Made by a program: the position numbers and the translations under genes. Below the pieces are notes generated by a model, which was not told the origin of the DNA, made no database searches, and worked only from the letters and a program-made list of their open reading frames with translations. This document shows positions 12,801 through 26,300 of a stretch of 64,000 bases of DNA, piece by piece. This DNA comes from Ptiloglossa arizonensis (taxonomy: Eukaryota; Arthropoda; Insecta; Hymenoptera; Colletidae): assembly GCF_051014685.1 (NCBI RefSeq), contig NC_135052.1, positions 6,849,105 through 6,913,104 on the forward strand, in the 5' to 3' direction. How positions within the stretch are numbered: position 1 is the first letter of the stretch; every line of letters begins with the position of its first letter.

Positions 12801-13996
12801 TACAAATAAAGATCCTGATGTATCTTATCGGTCGTTAATATTAATAGCTAGCATTTATTTTGTAATTATTTCTAAACACTCGGCATACTTGGCAGTTTCG
12901 GTTTCACGATTACGTAAAAACAATTTAAAAATCACGATCCGTGACAGTATTCGGATCGAATACTCTTACTCGTTATTCCTATAGCGTTATTCGACGATGA
13001 AAGTATTTTACTTAATTCGTCGGGCTTAGTTTTTCTCGTCGTGGGCAATCGACGATTCGTCGATTTCCAACGAAGCCCCCCAGCACCTCGTTGTCTCTGA
13101 GATGGCACTCGCCATAAGCAGCTTGCACAAATCACTCGATTCTCCGTAAAACATCCACCAACGGACGAACGCGACGATCGAGGTTTTCGTAAAAGTCGAT
13201 ACGCGATCGCATTCGCCCGCATATCCCGAATAAAATCTAACTAATACATCCCTCTGACGCGCATTTCGCTGTCATTGACACATTGACGCTATCGCTCGCG
13301 TCCTAATTAATTCCTTAAACTACGCGATTAGCCATTAAAACCTCGTTTCAATTTTTAAGTACTTTACAAAGGTGGGCGAAAACTCCCTTTCGTAACCCCT
13401 TATTGCACCTAATCGATCAAAGTTTTCAAACATAACGATTCAACCCCGTAACCATCGTTTTTCAAAGGTTTCGAAAACATTCCCAACGAAAATATACTCA
13501 ACGTTTGTGGAAAACATCGTCATAAACACTTACGCATCGAATAAACGAACACGGATTCTCGTTAACGAGCCCAACGTAAATCAAAAGAACGCTCCGTCGC
13601 ATCGGAACTTTCCATCGAGAAAAGAAAGAATACTCAAATCCTAGCGTTAAAACCGATCTCAAATTTCGCGCGCGTTCTCAACGCGGGAACCTTTCAGTTC
13701 TTCAATGTCAGCGAAAGCGTTTCCCAAAACTCTCGAACCGGCTGAAAGCGCTCCCAAAGACTGTCCCCGTACTCTCTCATTGTACATCAGTTACAGCGTT
13801 TTCGTCGAAGGGAAAGTCCCTCTTCGATCACCCTTAAGTCGTTAATATCTATTGCACTTCGTCTGTTTTAACAGTTAGTAAAATGATAGGTGACGATCGG
13901 CGAGTGGACCGCTGTCTTCTTGGCTAGGAGTCTCGTCCTCGATGGGGGCGGGTGGTTTTTACTTTCACGAGGTTCCCCGGGAATTCTCGCCACCCT

Positions 13997-14002
13997 TTTA
14001 TT
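13997..14002 (-). terminator. Candidate Pgant9 polyadenylation signal (AATAAA)
   Basis: The plus strand reads tttatt here, so the minus strand carries AATAAA about 180 bases after the Pgant9 TGA. This is the first canonical hexamer I noticed downstream of the stop. No transcript evidence is available. Confidence 0.4.
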
Positions 14003-14182
14003 TTCCAGTCGATCTTGAGCGTCTGGTCGACGGAGTTTCGAGGCGCCGAGGCCCCGAAACCACAGAATCTATCTGCCGAAACGGGTCTTGGCGACGGAAT
14101 ACCGTGGGCCAGACATCCAAGTACCGGCGTGGTCGAACCTTCGGCCGGTGTTTCTCGACTGACGACGTGAAAAGGCGCGATA

Positions 14183-14323
14183 TCACAGCTTCGAGGGATC
14201 GTAATTCTCGAATGACCACCTCTGCCTGGCCGCGTTCGGAGAACATTCCTCCATTATGAGACGCTGCTTGCTCTCGGTGATCGCCAGACACTTGTCGCTG
14301 CTCCCGTGTCTGATCTGCTTCGA
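14183..14323 (-). CDS. Pgant9: Pgant9 last coding exon: third lectin repeat and stop
   Basis: The acceptor cgttttcag precedes TCG AAG CAG ATC. It encodes [20 protein letters not shown], then [20 protein letters not shown] and YDPSKL, ending TGA at 14185-14183. The repeat has CLA instead of CLD, so it probably does not bind GalNAc itself but completes the trefoil; QRW is the QxW motif. The ending resembles that of fly Pgant9. Confidence 0.94.
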   Translation of the reverse strand, partial: SKQIRHGSSDKCLAITESKQRLIMEECSPNAARQRWSFENYDPSKL

Positions 14324-17300
14324 CTGAAAACGAAACGTTCGATTGGTACTCGTTTCGAAAATAATCGATAAAACGTCTCTCCCAATCGCGACAGTTTCAA
14401 ATTTCGACGAAGCTCGAATCACCGATAAAACGGTGGAAAATATTTTACACGTATTTTTTCTTTATTCCAATATAGGTACACCGATATTCGTGCTCAAGGG
14501 TAAAGCATCAAGGACAATACTTATTCAAATCCATCGAAAGCAATTGAAAGATAAAAAAACAATATCGATTACGAAAAAGTTTGATCGTCGATGAGCTCTG
14601 TATTTCTATCTCCGTTAAGTTTCGAGAAATTTATAAAGGTATTTCGTTCGCGACTTTGAACGTAGTTTCAATTTTTACAATACCCGAGATTATCGATCGA
14701 GCAATGTTCCTTGCGAGTCTCTCGAAAGCAAAATCGGTCGAATGGTGACTTGTGTACTTGGTTACTTCTAGAGTGAATAAACAATGCGAAACCGAGGTGT
14801 AAATTTCTTGGTTTTAAACATCACTTTTCGAAAACCAAAGAATTTACACCTTTGCACGCTTTAATTGTAGACTTTGTTCGTGTTTTACGTGACAATGGAA
14901 GATTTAAAATTCTGTTGCTCCGATAGGAATTACATTCCTTTCAGGATAGATTTTTAGCTCCCATTGATAACTGATACTTCTGTTCTCGTGTTTAATCAAT
15001 CTGTTTCGACAGTTGGCAGTGTTTTCTAACATTTCGATCACTTTGTATAGCGATGTTCTATAACATTGATATCAAACAAGCGTACAAATTATCAATGGAT
15101 CTACGGTTTCCTAGCTACGACAAATTGGTCGCATTTCTACCGTACCCCGAGACTCTTGAAAACTAACCGTTGAAATGACACAGCTGCCCAAAAATCCCAA
15201 ATTACAATTGTGCAGATAGCAATAATATTAACCGGTGTACATTAACCCGCAACGAAATCAATAATTCCGGGATATTACGAAAATCGTGACGTCGTTGCTT
15301 AGCCGCTGATACCAATACTTCGCATAAACGCGACAACGTACCTGAGGATTGTAAATCCATTGTTGATTCCCCTTGCTACCATGACAAGGATAGAGGATGA
15401 CATCAGTGCCGCTGTAATCCAAGCACGACTCGTCTCGACGGATCTCGCCGGTCTTGCTCAACATCCAGTACTGTGACAAACGATCAAGATTAATGCTCGT
15501 AGAATTTGACCTCCAGCATTTGCCTATGACCGATGGTTCTGACAGCGACGTACATACGGATGCACCTGGAAGTATTCCAGGATTCTGGATATCCACTAGA
15601 TGTCTCGAACGACCACTTTTGTCAAATATTTCAAACGCTTTCGTTCGTACCGACTTTAAATCTTTCGCGAGCTACAAAGTCTTTCGAATTGCATCGAATG
15701 TATTCCGATTACGTTGAATTCAAACTTAAATTTACGAGTCATCTTAAACTCGTCGCCATCGCGATAACGATGTTTCGCGTGACTTTGAATACGTTAGAAA
15801 AAATCATGATCAACGAAGATTTTGATGTTGGGAGTATCGAATGGGTGCAATTAAAACAACGATGGTAATGACTTTCTTAATTAGAGGGAAGTCCCTGTAT
15901 CGTAACCTTCGAAATATCCTTCCATAATCGTGGAAGTTGTATCGTGTATCGGTACTTACTGAACTTTTTAGCGCAAATTGAGAAAGACTCCATTTTCGTA
16001 ATTACTCGGACAACGTTGTACACTCGAACTTGCACGCATAATAGGTAGTTAAATACTTCGGACGTTTATAAGTTTCATGAGAAGAAGTTGCGATGGTTAA
16101 GAAAAATTTGTCGGCGCCCTCGGACCTTCTTGTAGTGTATAATAAAGAAAAAAAGGAAAACTTCTCCCCGCCCACGGAGCGAAATTATAAAAGTTCCTCA
16201 CTATAATAAAGTAAAAAATGGTACTTGCTGTTAGAATTTAACTTTTTATAAATTACATTTCGAGTTCTATTAAGCGAAGAAAAAGTTATGGCATTAAAGA
16301 CAAAGGAAATTAAAAATCAATTAGTAAACGATTAAACGACCGAATGTGTTTGCGTGAGATATAATTACAAGGTCTGCGTAACGTTTGCTAAAAGATCCTT
16401 TACTTCTTCAAACGTTTGCTTCGATACAAAAAAAATGTTTCAAATTTTCTTTGTAAATATAAATATCTTTCTACATAGTGCAAATGTAGTAAAACCTCGT
16501 GCATTGAATCGACATTAGACGTTTAATATAGAGATTGAATTCAATCTCCACTTTGAAGTCACTTCAGTCTGAGAACTTGTTATGCTTTTAACTAAGATTT
16601 TAGAGAAATACGCTACAATAGCTGCCAAGACTTTAGAAACATATATTACAATTGTTATTGGAAGTTTAAAAAGTTCTTTGAAGTCAGAATACGTTAAGTA
16701 ATAATAATTAACTCGTTGGACTTTCAAAGTATAGAAACTTATTGCACTCTTTCCTTTATAAAATAATCAAAAATTCAACGAACATTTTCGTCTCGATTAA
16801 TATTATATTACAAAAGTTTACACTTAGATTTGATTACGAGAAAATAATAGATGAAAACTACTTCTTGCAATTATCGATCGTTCTTTTAATTTTTTTTTTT
16901 TTATTCCTCCACGTGTTTTTTCTTGCGATCGACTCGAATTCGCGTCAGTGACGACCATCGATTTTCAAGTTTTTATAGAGCACCGATTTTAAGAACGGCG
17001 CAATGTCGAACACAGAATGATGTCGAAGCAAGGCTCGACAAACTAATGGACGTCAATCACGGGGTAATCGTGTTTACTGTTCCCAGAAAGTGACCTGGTA
17101 CCGTTTCTGACTATATCGTTCTGAACAATTGAAACTGACATCGTTTTATTAAATTGTAACAGTTTATAATGAGAACGACGATGATCGAATCTTGTCGAGC
17201 CTCAAGGTTTGCGTCCGCACATAAGCATATTACTTTTGCTTCCAAGAACAAAGAATGATCGACATATCGTATGTATGGTTGCTCCATTTCCTCCTAAATC

Positions 17301-20300
17301 ACCGTCGTGAACAATACAAATTAAATTATTATTAAGTACTCTAATCAGAATCACACTAGTAGCGATACAAATATAACGTGTGTTCGAAATGTAACAAAAT
17401 GTGTCCAATATTAACGTTATAAAATTGTAAATAATAATGTAATTAGTAGCGATAGACTAGATACGTATTGTACTATTCGTATTTCAAATTCTGAAAAGAA
17501 TCGAGACAGTGGAAAACTTTAAATAAAATTATAATTTCGACCAACGATACGGCTTCTCTCGAATGCTGCGAGTAACGTTCTAAATCATCTTTACGAAACT
17601 CGCTCGGTCTTGAATAATTATGAATTTATACAACGAAAAATAGTACACGAGTGTACATATGTATATAGAAATGTCGTAACTTTCCAGCTCGTTCTACTCG
17701 ATTTCATTGAAAATTAGACGATTCTGAGAGACTATTTCTCTACGCAGTGCACGCTTAATTGCAACCAGAGTGTATCGTCGTACCGTCTATGAACTCGATA
17801 ATGATACATTCAATCGTAAAAATGAATTCCAGATGTTCATTTACCGTAAATATTTAAACGATCGTCGGTAAGAAATTTCACTTCGTGTAACCGATAACAC
17901 GAGTGACCAGTGACGAATAGCGGCTTATACTTATTCAAATCCGTGCAAATTGTTGTCGCGCTGTCAAAACCATCCGCGTAAAAAATTCTCCGATTTTCAG
18001 CCCCTGTCGTGCAACGTTGAACTCGAAACCAGCGGGATTCGGGATAATGAAAAGCAAGGATTAACGCCATGCGCCGGTTACTGCACCTTACAACCAACCA
18101 TTGCTATCTATATCCGTTCTATCGAGGAGAAAGTATCAAACCTGTAAACAGCCTTCCGTAACAAAATAACGGGTATTTTCGTAACGACTTCCGTTTCGGG
18201 AAAATATCACCCCCCGGGGAGAGCAATTTTCGTAGCGCCCGAATGTTGCGAATTAACGAGCATCGAAAATTATATCCCCCCTTTTCATCAACACGAAATT
18301 TCTACCGAACCGAGGGGAGACTAAATATGAAAACTTGGAAAACGGAAACACTTAAAATAGACAAATTAACATTGCGATACTTGTCGACTTACCAGGCAAC
18401 ATTCTTCGTGCTCTTCTTACCATTTTTCGTAGCCAATACAAACCGTGGTATTTCCACGCGTATACTAACGCTATTGAATTTAAAATAATTTCCAACGTAA
18501 TTCATCTCGAGACTAATTGGACACTTTTCACCGGCTAGATTGGTAACGTAAAGCCAACATTGCCAGAATCATCGATAAAGAACGGTCGTAGTTTAAACAC
18601 AGGAATCCAGTCGCGATGATAGAGCAATCTAACTGCATTTAAACGTTGCCTGTCTGTCGACCAATTGTCACTTTGTCCGGTATCTAATTCTCAATAATTA
18701 CCCGTTATTAATCTCAGCTAGTCGCAATGTAATCGCTCGATCTAATGGTAGTCTGTCCGTTGGATGTCGGTCGCTTATTGTCGAGAAGTTTGTTGAGCTT
18801 CGTGATCATTGTTGACACTGTTCGCACTCGTTATCGATTGACTACCTGCGCTTATTTTTCATTAGACTGTCGGCCAACTAACGTATCTTTACGTATCCAC
18901 CGGTGATTAGTGTACCGCGCAATCACTTTCTACGCGTCGTTGAAATGTCACTCGTCAGATTTTCCGCGAAACTGCTTTCGAGATCTGTCAATCACTGCTC
19001 GTTAGTCCGGTATTACGTTATTGGCGATAATAATCGTAGGATAAATCTGAGAGTGAGAAATGTTTGAACAAAATTTAGACACCGTGTAAAAAGATGCAGA
19101 GTGTTGGAGAACCGTCTTTCTTCGACTTCTGATTGCTCTCCGAGAAGAACCATTTTTCTAAGTCGATGGTGCGAGCTCTTTACGGTTTCATATTTGAACA
19201 ATGATAATAGCTTTTAAGCTGTTGCATACGGTTTCGTATTTCAATAACCGTTGAATCGTAGTTCTTCGATTTAGACCATGACCCAGATAACTATTAAAAT
19301 ATCGCTTCACCGATCATAAAACACATCGAAGCATTGGCAAACAACTCGCTATTAAAAAATGAGACCTGTTCGAAGATGTGGACCCACTGAAAAATATCTA
19401 CGTGCCGAATAAATTTATAAACTTCAGTTAGGTGATAAAAGGTGAAAAACTTGGCGAGTTGCGCTAACTGTACAGTGTGCAAATTAAAACCATAATTCGA
19501 TGAGTCCGAAGATATTACTTGAAATAACTACTACGATTCTGTGTAATTTTATATCAGTTGAATCAAGCTATCTATAGTTTTGTATTTTCAATTGTTAATC
19601 GAACTATTTTAAGCTCCGAATCTTCCAACTTTTGAGAATCGGTTAAGTTAATTTAAAATAGCATCGATTTATATAAAATCCATCGGTTCGGACATTTTAA
19701 TATCTCGTACCACGATGAATTGACCAAACCAATCAAGAATTTCTCGATTCTGCATCCGAAGCTATTAGCCAAACTCACTTATCTGTCGTTCCATAATTTC
19801 GAGTTTCGAGTATCCACTGAATTAACCAGAAATTCCATACTCTTTACGCTTTCAGCAATTAACCGAGTTGAACAGCCATTTTGCGGCTAAAACCGTTACG
19901 AGTATCCGAGTGTGAGCTCTTTACCGAGAACGATCCCCATGTTTTATCGGTATTGCAGTCGGCTTCGTAAAAATTCCGATCGTTCAACTTTCGATTGGCT
20001 CGTATCGCCCGAGAAATCGAAGCAATCGTTTTGACAAGAGGATGTAACTCTCGTCTAGTAGCCACTAACAATTTCAACTTTGAGTACCCGAGGTTATGAG
20101 AGCCACAAGGATCTCGTTAAGTAGCCACCATCTCTCAATTGCGAACTTTCGAGTGTCGGTTCGATTGATCCTCTGTCGTTTCACCATATTCACTAGTCGA
20201 AATTAATCAGGAACTGTTTATCATTTTTGGTAAAAATTCAAGGCTAAAAATATGTAACATTTTCTCCATCTCGTGTCTCGTTATTCTTGCAAGAAAAACT

Positions 20301-23300
20301 TCCAAGAGTCGACGTAATGGCGACTACGGGACAATTCTGCTGGACGACATTAAAGAGTTAAGAAAATCACTCGTCTTAACTTTATCTCTTAGCAGTTCCT
20401 TTCAGCGAAGAAACTTAAAGTCATCTTCGTGATTCGAAATTTATCGTTCTTCTAAAATATTGACGCGAGCCATCCTTGTAATACAATTAAGCTTCCGACA
20501 CTCTTATCTTTTTCAACACTTTAGAAATAACACTTCATCTTCAAATTCCTTGTGGACGTAATTTTCCAATCTTTTATACTTTTATCGCGCAATTGTCACA
20601 CCGTATCGTTCACATTTCGCATTGCTTTCGACCGGAAACTCTACACCGAAGACGTCACAAACCACGGGGACAAATACGAATATCGAAGAACACTGTCTTA
20701 AACTGCGACGCGGACACTGGTTCGTCGAATCAACGGAAAATTTCACGGTTTCGCGTCTTCGAGCACATCCGTCGTGTGTGGAGCAATTGGTCCCGTATCT
20801 TCCACCATTGTTCGAACACGTCGGAGTCATCGATAAACAGGAGTGGAAGCGCGTGGTCACGACTCTATTAGAGTCGACCGGTCGACCCCGGGCAGCAGCG
20901 TAATTACCGTGAAACCGCAGCTTAATTGCTAGGGCAAATAGCTAAATTAAAGCGACGCTTTACGAGACCAAGCGAGCGCCGACTGATTGTGTTTTTGGTT
21001 GTAACTGGTTGTCACGGTTGTTAAACCCCGTCGGAGAGCCCAGGCTGAACGCAGCAGAGCTTTTGTGCGAAACGACGGGCACGGAATTCACGCGCGTGGC
21101 TTGTCGACGTCGTCTGCGTGATTTTAACGACGAGACGAGCATCCTGGCTGCAGAGACCAGATTTCCACGGGTTCGACGTGACTGCGCACCGTTCCACGCG
21201 GTAACGAGCTCTCCTCTTCTTTTTCTCAGCGGCGGACGACATTTTTAGCCGTGGCTGTCCAACCGCCTCTTCTTTTTTGCTTATATTGCGAATCATCGGG
21301 ACCGCTCGATGAGAAATACAGTAACCCCACTGTTTCGCGAACGAGCAAGAAATTCGGGAGAGCACGGACCGACGAAGCACAGTCCGCCAAGATCAAGGGT
21401 CGACGATTTACTCGTCGAGCTCGAGATCGCGGAACGGGTGAACAGTTCGTACAACACCAGAATCGTCATAGATAATAACGAGGAATATTCGAATTTTCCA
21501 GGTGGGACTGTTTTATCAATTCGTACCGTAGTCAATCGACTTGAGCAATTTTCAAAAATTCGAAAGTACGGTGATCAATCTTTTGCTGCGGTAAGAATAT
21601 TATTTTAAATTTGAATACTCGAGATAAGAAAACGTTAAGTATCTAAATTAGGATTTCGCTTTCGTGGAGAATTTTGTAAGGTTGTTTGCTTCCTTGTTTA
21701 ACTTTTATATAATTTTTTGTAAGTATAATTATTGATTTTGATTACGATTCGTCGATTCAATAATGGAAAGATAGATAGTTCGAGTAATAACTGAAAATGT
21801 AAGATTGTGGAATTCACAGCTTAATACAACTAATATAAGATGACACGATCTTCAGATTCGAAATCATCGAACGACAAATGGCTTCAATGCGCATATTTCA
21901 CGATGAAGCACTCTACGTTCTCCGTACTGTATAATTCCCTTTGATAAAACGTTCGACACGTTGTTTCAGGAGATAAATATGTTTCAGTGGCCCATACATT
22001 CAGATATTACGACTGATTTTCTGGTAGTAGGTTGTTTACCAAATTTCTTCGAATGCTTTGCAAGCTCGGCGCGTTTGTCGCGCACGAAAGTATCAACTCT
22101 TGCGTTAAATTCAAACATGTTTGTTCGATGCGCACGAAGATCTTTACAAGAAACGAGGACTCTTGTACCAAAGTCAAGTTCGTGCTTCGAGGGAAGTAGC
22201 CTTAGTTTCCGATAATTACCGATGATGACCCAATCCACTTTTAATACTTCGAAGTGCTCTTGGCGAAGTAACATTGAAAAAGTTATCCAGGCCATGGTCT
22301 AAGTCGGAGTCCTATTATACAACAGTTATTGAAATATGAAACCGTATTTGAGCTAATATCGCTATTGAATTACGAAACCGTGAACAGCTGAAACTATCGA
22401 CTTAGAAAAATGATGCCTATCGGAGAAGAGTAAGTAGTCGGAGAAACTATAGACAGAAGACAATCCTGTAACAATGTGCGTCCTTCGACAGAGTATTTAA
22501 TTTCTACTCGAACGTTTTGTACTCTCATAATATTACCATTGTCTATAACATATTACGTAGACTAACGAGTAGCGACTGACAGATCCTAACAACAGCTCAC
22601 AAGTGACACATCAACGACGCGTAGATAGTCGCGGTACGATACATTGATCGTCAATAGACACGTATCGATGACGATAAGACAAGATCGTTGAACAACGATC
22701 TAATGAAAAATAAGCAACGGTAACCGATCAAGAACGAGTGCGAACAATATTAACAATGATCGCACGGTCAACAGACTCTTCGACAGTACGCGTCTGACAG
22801 TTGATAGACAGACTGCAATTAGATCGAACGATTACATTGCGACTAGCTGAGATTAATGGTAGGTTATTATTGATAATTAGATACCGAGCACGGTGACAAT
22901 CGGTCGACAGATAGGCTGCGTTTAGATGCGGTGGGATTACACTCTCATCGCGGCTAGATTTCTGTGGTTAAGCTATAATTAACCGTTGTTTATCGTTGGA
23001 CAGTTATTACGATGATTCTATTCATTCACTCTGCGCGCAACAGTGTGTTCCACTTGGAATTGAATTGCGAATAAAATTTAACATTGCGTCGTGTATGGTA
23101 ATGCCCGTTTCGAATGCGCGCTGTGATCATTTTTAACTACTGCGGATTCTGAGTTCGACTTCTTGGAAGAACTTGGTGTTACCAAACGATCGCTGAACTA
23201 ATAGTAAACGTGCCAGTAAACTTGCAATACGAAACGAAAATGATCCCCTACCTACCCTTGTCTCGAACTTTCAACGATCCGTCCTTAAGAACGAGTAATA

Positions 23301-26300
23301 TTACCTTTTCCGAATATTGTCCGACGATAAAAAATTCTGATATTTGGAAAGACGATGTTCCATGTTACGAAAAGATCGTTGGAAGTTCGAGGCATTTCGT
23401 ATCTTCGGAAAAGATTCCCAAATACCGAAATTCCAATCGAAATGTCCAATATGAATCTTTTGTACAGATTCGTAACGTTTCGTGTTAAAAGTAAGTTCTT
23501 TGAGATCGAACACGCGATGTTCATTTTTAAACTATTTTAATAAATAGTCTCCGATGAAACAGATGGATTCATCGAGATCTCAACAGCCCCGTCGATAAAA
23601 GAAGAAAAATGTGTCATATATGAAAGGCACGAGTGTTATTTTAGCTTTAGAGAGCAGACATCGCTGATGCAATGACTCGCACGGTGTCCGTCCGCTCCCA
23701 CGAGCGAGAAGATTAATTCAACACGGGTGGCGCGAAACTAAAAATGTCGACAAGGCGCAGATAGCCGCGGTGAGAGAGAAAGGTGGTTTAGGTCATCGCA
23801 CCGCGAGAGGAGGGTCGACGATTGATGAGCACCTGCACCAGATTAGCGACGTTACTAATTGCAGCGAAATGGGTCGAGCTTAGCACCGAGTTAGCGTGCA
23901 AGTTAAATGGTAAACGTGTCGTCGGTTAATGGTCCCTTTTTCTCCTTCGTTCGCGATACTTGTTCCTGGCAGGACGATTATCGTAAGCGATCGTTTGGAC
24001 CCGTTCGTCGTTTGCGCAACTCGATACGAGCGTACTAATGGTTAGGTAATTTCGACGAAACAATTAAGTAGCTTGAGTTAGAATGGCATTCGAGGTATTT
24101 AAGGAAATGGTTTGGGATTTTCGAAATGTACAGCGATCGACAAACTTTGCTCCCGAAATTTTCAGTCGATTTGAAAATAATTTTTTTCGATTCTTTGCTA
24201 AACATTGGGAGGAAACATTGGTTTATAATAAAGAAAAAAGTGGCAATAATGTTCGAAAACGATGTAATGTTAGAAAAGTGTATTGCTTTGAACGATACGC
24301 GAGTTGTAGACGATGTTTAAAAGAGAATCAAGTGCAAACATTGAAACCTCACGATTTTCGAAGTCGAATACAGTACTACCTCGCTAACTGATCGTAGATA
24401 CCATCTGCTCCTGTTGAGTAGAGGTTAACGATACTTTTCTTCAGGAATCGATCGTCTTTGTGTAAGGTTGCAACCAATCGTGTACCACCCAACGAGGAAA
24501 GTGGTATACACCGAGAGCGAATTGGATGGAATAACAATGATGGGAATGACTCTGGTTCAGTTATCGAGAGAAAAATACAATCGGTTAACGAGGTAATTAA
24601 ATTGTACTGTACGATGCAAGCGCTGCCTCTAATTTCTCTTTTTATCGTTTTAAATTTTCTCTACATTCGTAAATGTTGTTTGTAATTATACTTGCTTCCC
24701 TCGTGATTACTAACTGTAACGTGTACACGAAATAGGAAACTCGTGTTTCACTCCAAAGAGGCACAGATCAAGTAAACATTATTTATGCATATTTGCGAAC
24801 ACTGTACACTCTAAAATCCGAAATCATTTTTTCGAATACCTTGTTACAGCAAGAATCAAAGTGAATTAGCCACGATAAATACTTTTGGAAAACGAAAACT
24901 CGAAATTCTCCACCGTCGTGAAAAGTTCTGGCACCGAATGATTCCTTTTAATTTAAGCTAGGAGATTAATAGACGCAACGTTTTAGTAACCCACAAGCAA
25001 GTAGATTTTTAAATATCCCATCACCATCAAGGATCCATCGTGGATGTTCATGGAGGATAGCCCGAAAACGTGGTACAGCTGGAAAATGTGCAATTTTGCA
25101 CCTCGAAATAAGTCGAAACGATGCGATAAATTTATCTCGTACGTAACTTCGTTGAAGGAAAAGAAAGAATGACTTCGACGTCTTGTGAAATAAATAAATA
25201 GCGATATTCTACCGTGTACGGGGAAAAAATTCCAACAGTGATGCATAATATTTTACCTCGAGATACGATCGGGTGAAGAATAATACAATTGATCTCGGAA
25301 GTCGTTTACTACGAGAAACAAAGCTTTATACGAAACAAATTTATTTGATCACTTTGACTTACCTCGAGACGTGGAATCGCCTCCTCGATTGTACCGCGTT
25401 TATCGGACCATCCTGTGTAATTTATGCTCGATAGTGCTCGTAAGTTCGAGCGGTCGAGACTAAAAAGGCAATTAGTTAACCGCGTGCCCCGTTATTACTG
25501 CAAATCGTTCGTTCGGAATTCTCATTCCGGCCGACTTCTGAATTCGTGTACCTGATTGCCGCCCTGGCGGTGACAGGGATATAAACCCACGGGCTGGTGC
25601 AGGTCGTCCGGTTTCCCTGGCGAGTCTATACATATGCTGCTAATGAGGTGCCTGATCTGAATCGACATTCAAGAAAATCGACAACAATTACCATCGGTCA
25701 TACGAACCGGGAAATTTGTTTTCTTAATTTACGTTCAAAGATCTTACGAGACGATTTCACGTAACGCCGCCCTAGTTTCTACATCCTGATCCTGAAGCAA
25801 TGGTGAAACACCAGTGCGTTATCACTGTGCATGCAAGCGCGTGTAAGGAGGTGTTAGCAGGAGAGGTTAGTGTCTTTCGTATTTCGTCCAACGAAAAGTC
25901 GACTTTCGTTGAGAATTTCGTAGCAGGTTTCTCGAAAAACGATTAAAAATTGCCACAATGCGATCGCACCACAACCTTTCACGCAAATGAAAATAGTTCT
26001 CCAGAAACGTGTTATTGGCGTATTTATATCCGGACTAGAAAATTCCCAATCTTCGAGGTGATATTTTGATTTTATCAATCGTTGCGTACCAAATATTTAT
26101 TTAACGATATGAAATACAAAACGAAATTCTGCGAAATGTGAAACGATTTCGTTTTACTTTTGATCTTCGATCCTCCGATAGAAAATATACTCTAGAAAAA
26201 CCTACGAGTTACAAGTGTTCCTCAAGTCGCAAAAATAACGAACGAAATAACTCTGTTACATCAAAATTCAGTAACCAAGTAGCGGGTAACCAAGTGTACA

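Larger units (their letters stand above)
6031..13996. other. Intergenic or far 5' region between gprs and Pgant9
   Basis: About 8 kb with no supported gene. It contains a (TC)n run at 7531-7551, a 114-base tandem duplication at 8500-8730 and a TA-rich run near 9797-9845. A moderately GC-rich, conserved-looking stretch lies at 11330-11470. Small open frames (for example 7394-7585 and 9989-10384) have no recognisable domain or splice logic. Confidence 0.45.
18568..23020. mobile_element. 4.4 kb element with long imperfect terminal inverted repeats
   Basis: The left arm (about 18568-19650) matches the reverse complement of the right arm (about 21730-23020) in order. Paired words include agaatcatcg at both tips, ctcagctagtcgcaatgtaa (left) against ttacattgcgactagctgag (right), catttttctaagtcgat, acggtttcatatttcaataa and tcgaactat near the inner ends. 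The arms are about 1.1-1.3 kb and diverged with gaps. The middle (19650-21730) includes a GC-rich part (20580-21560) with open frames I cannot assign. It could be an old DNA transposon with long terminal repeats, a foldback element, or an inverted duplication. No target-site duplication was identified. It lies wholly within a Pgant9 intron. Confidence 0.65.

Noticed and set aside
20622..20903. Open frame of 93 codons with protein-like composition inside the large inverted repeat
   Set aside because: No domain recognised and other frames are open too. Recorded as part of the unassigned core rather than as a gene.
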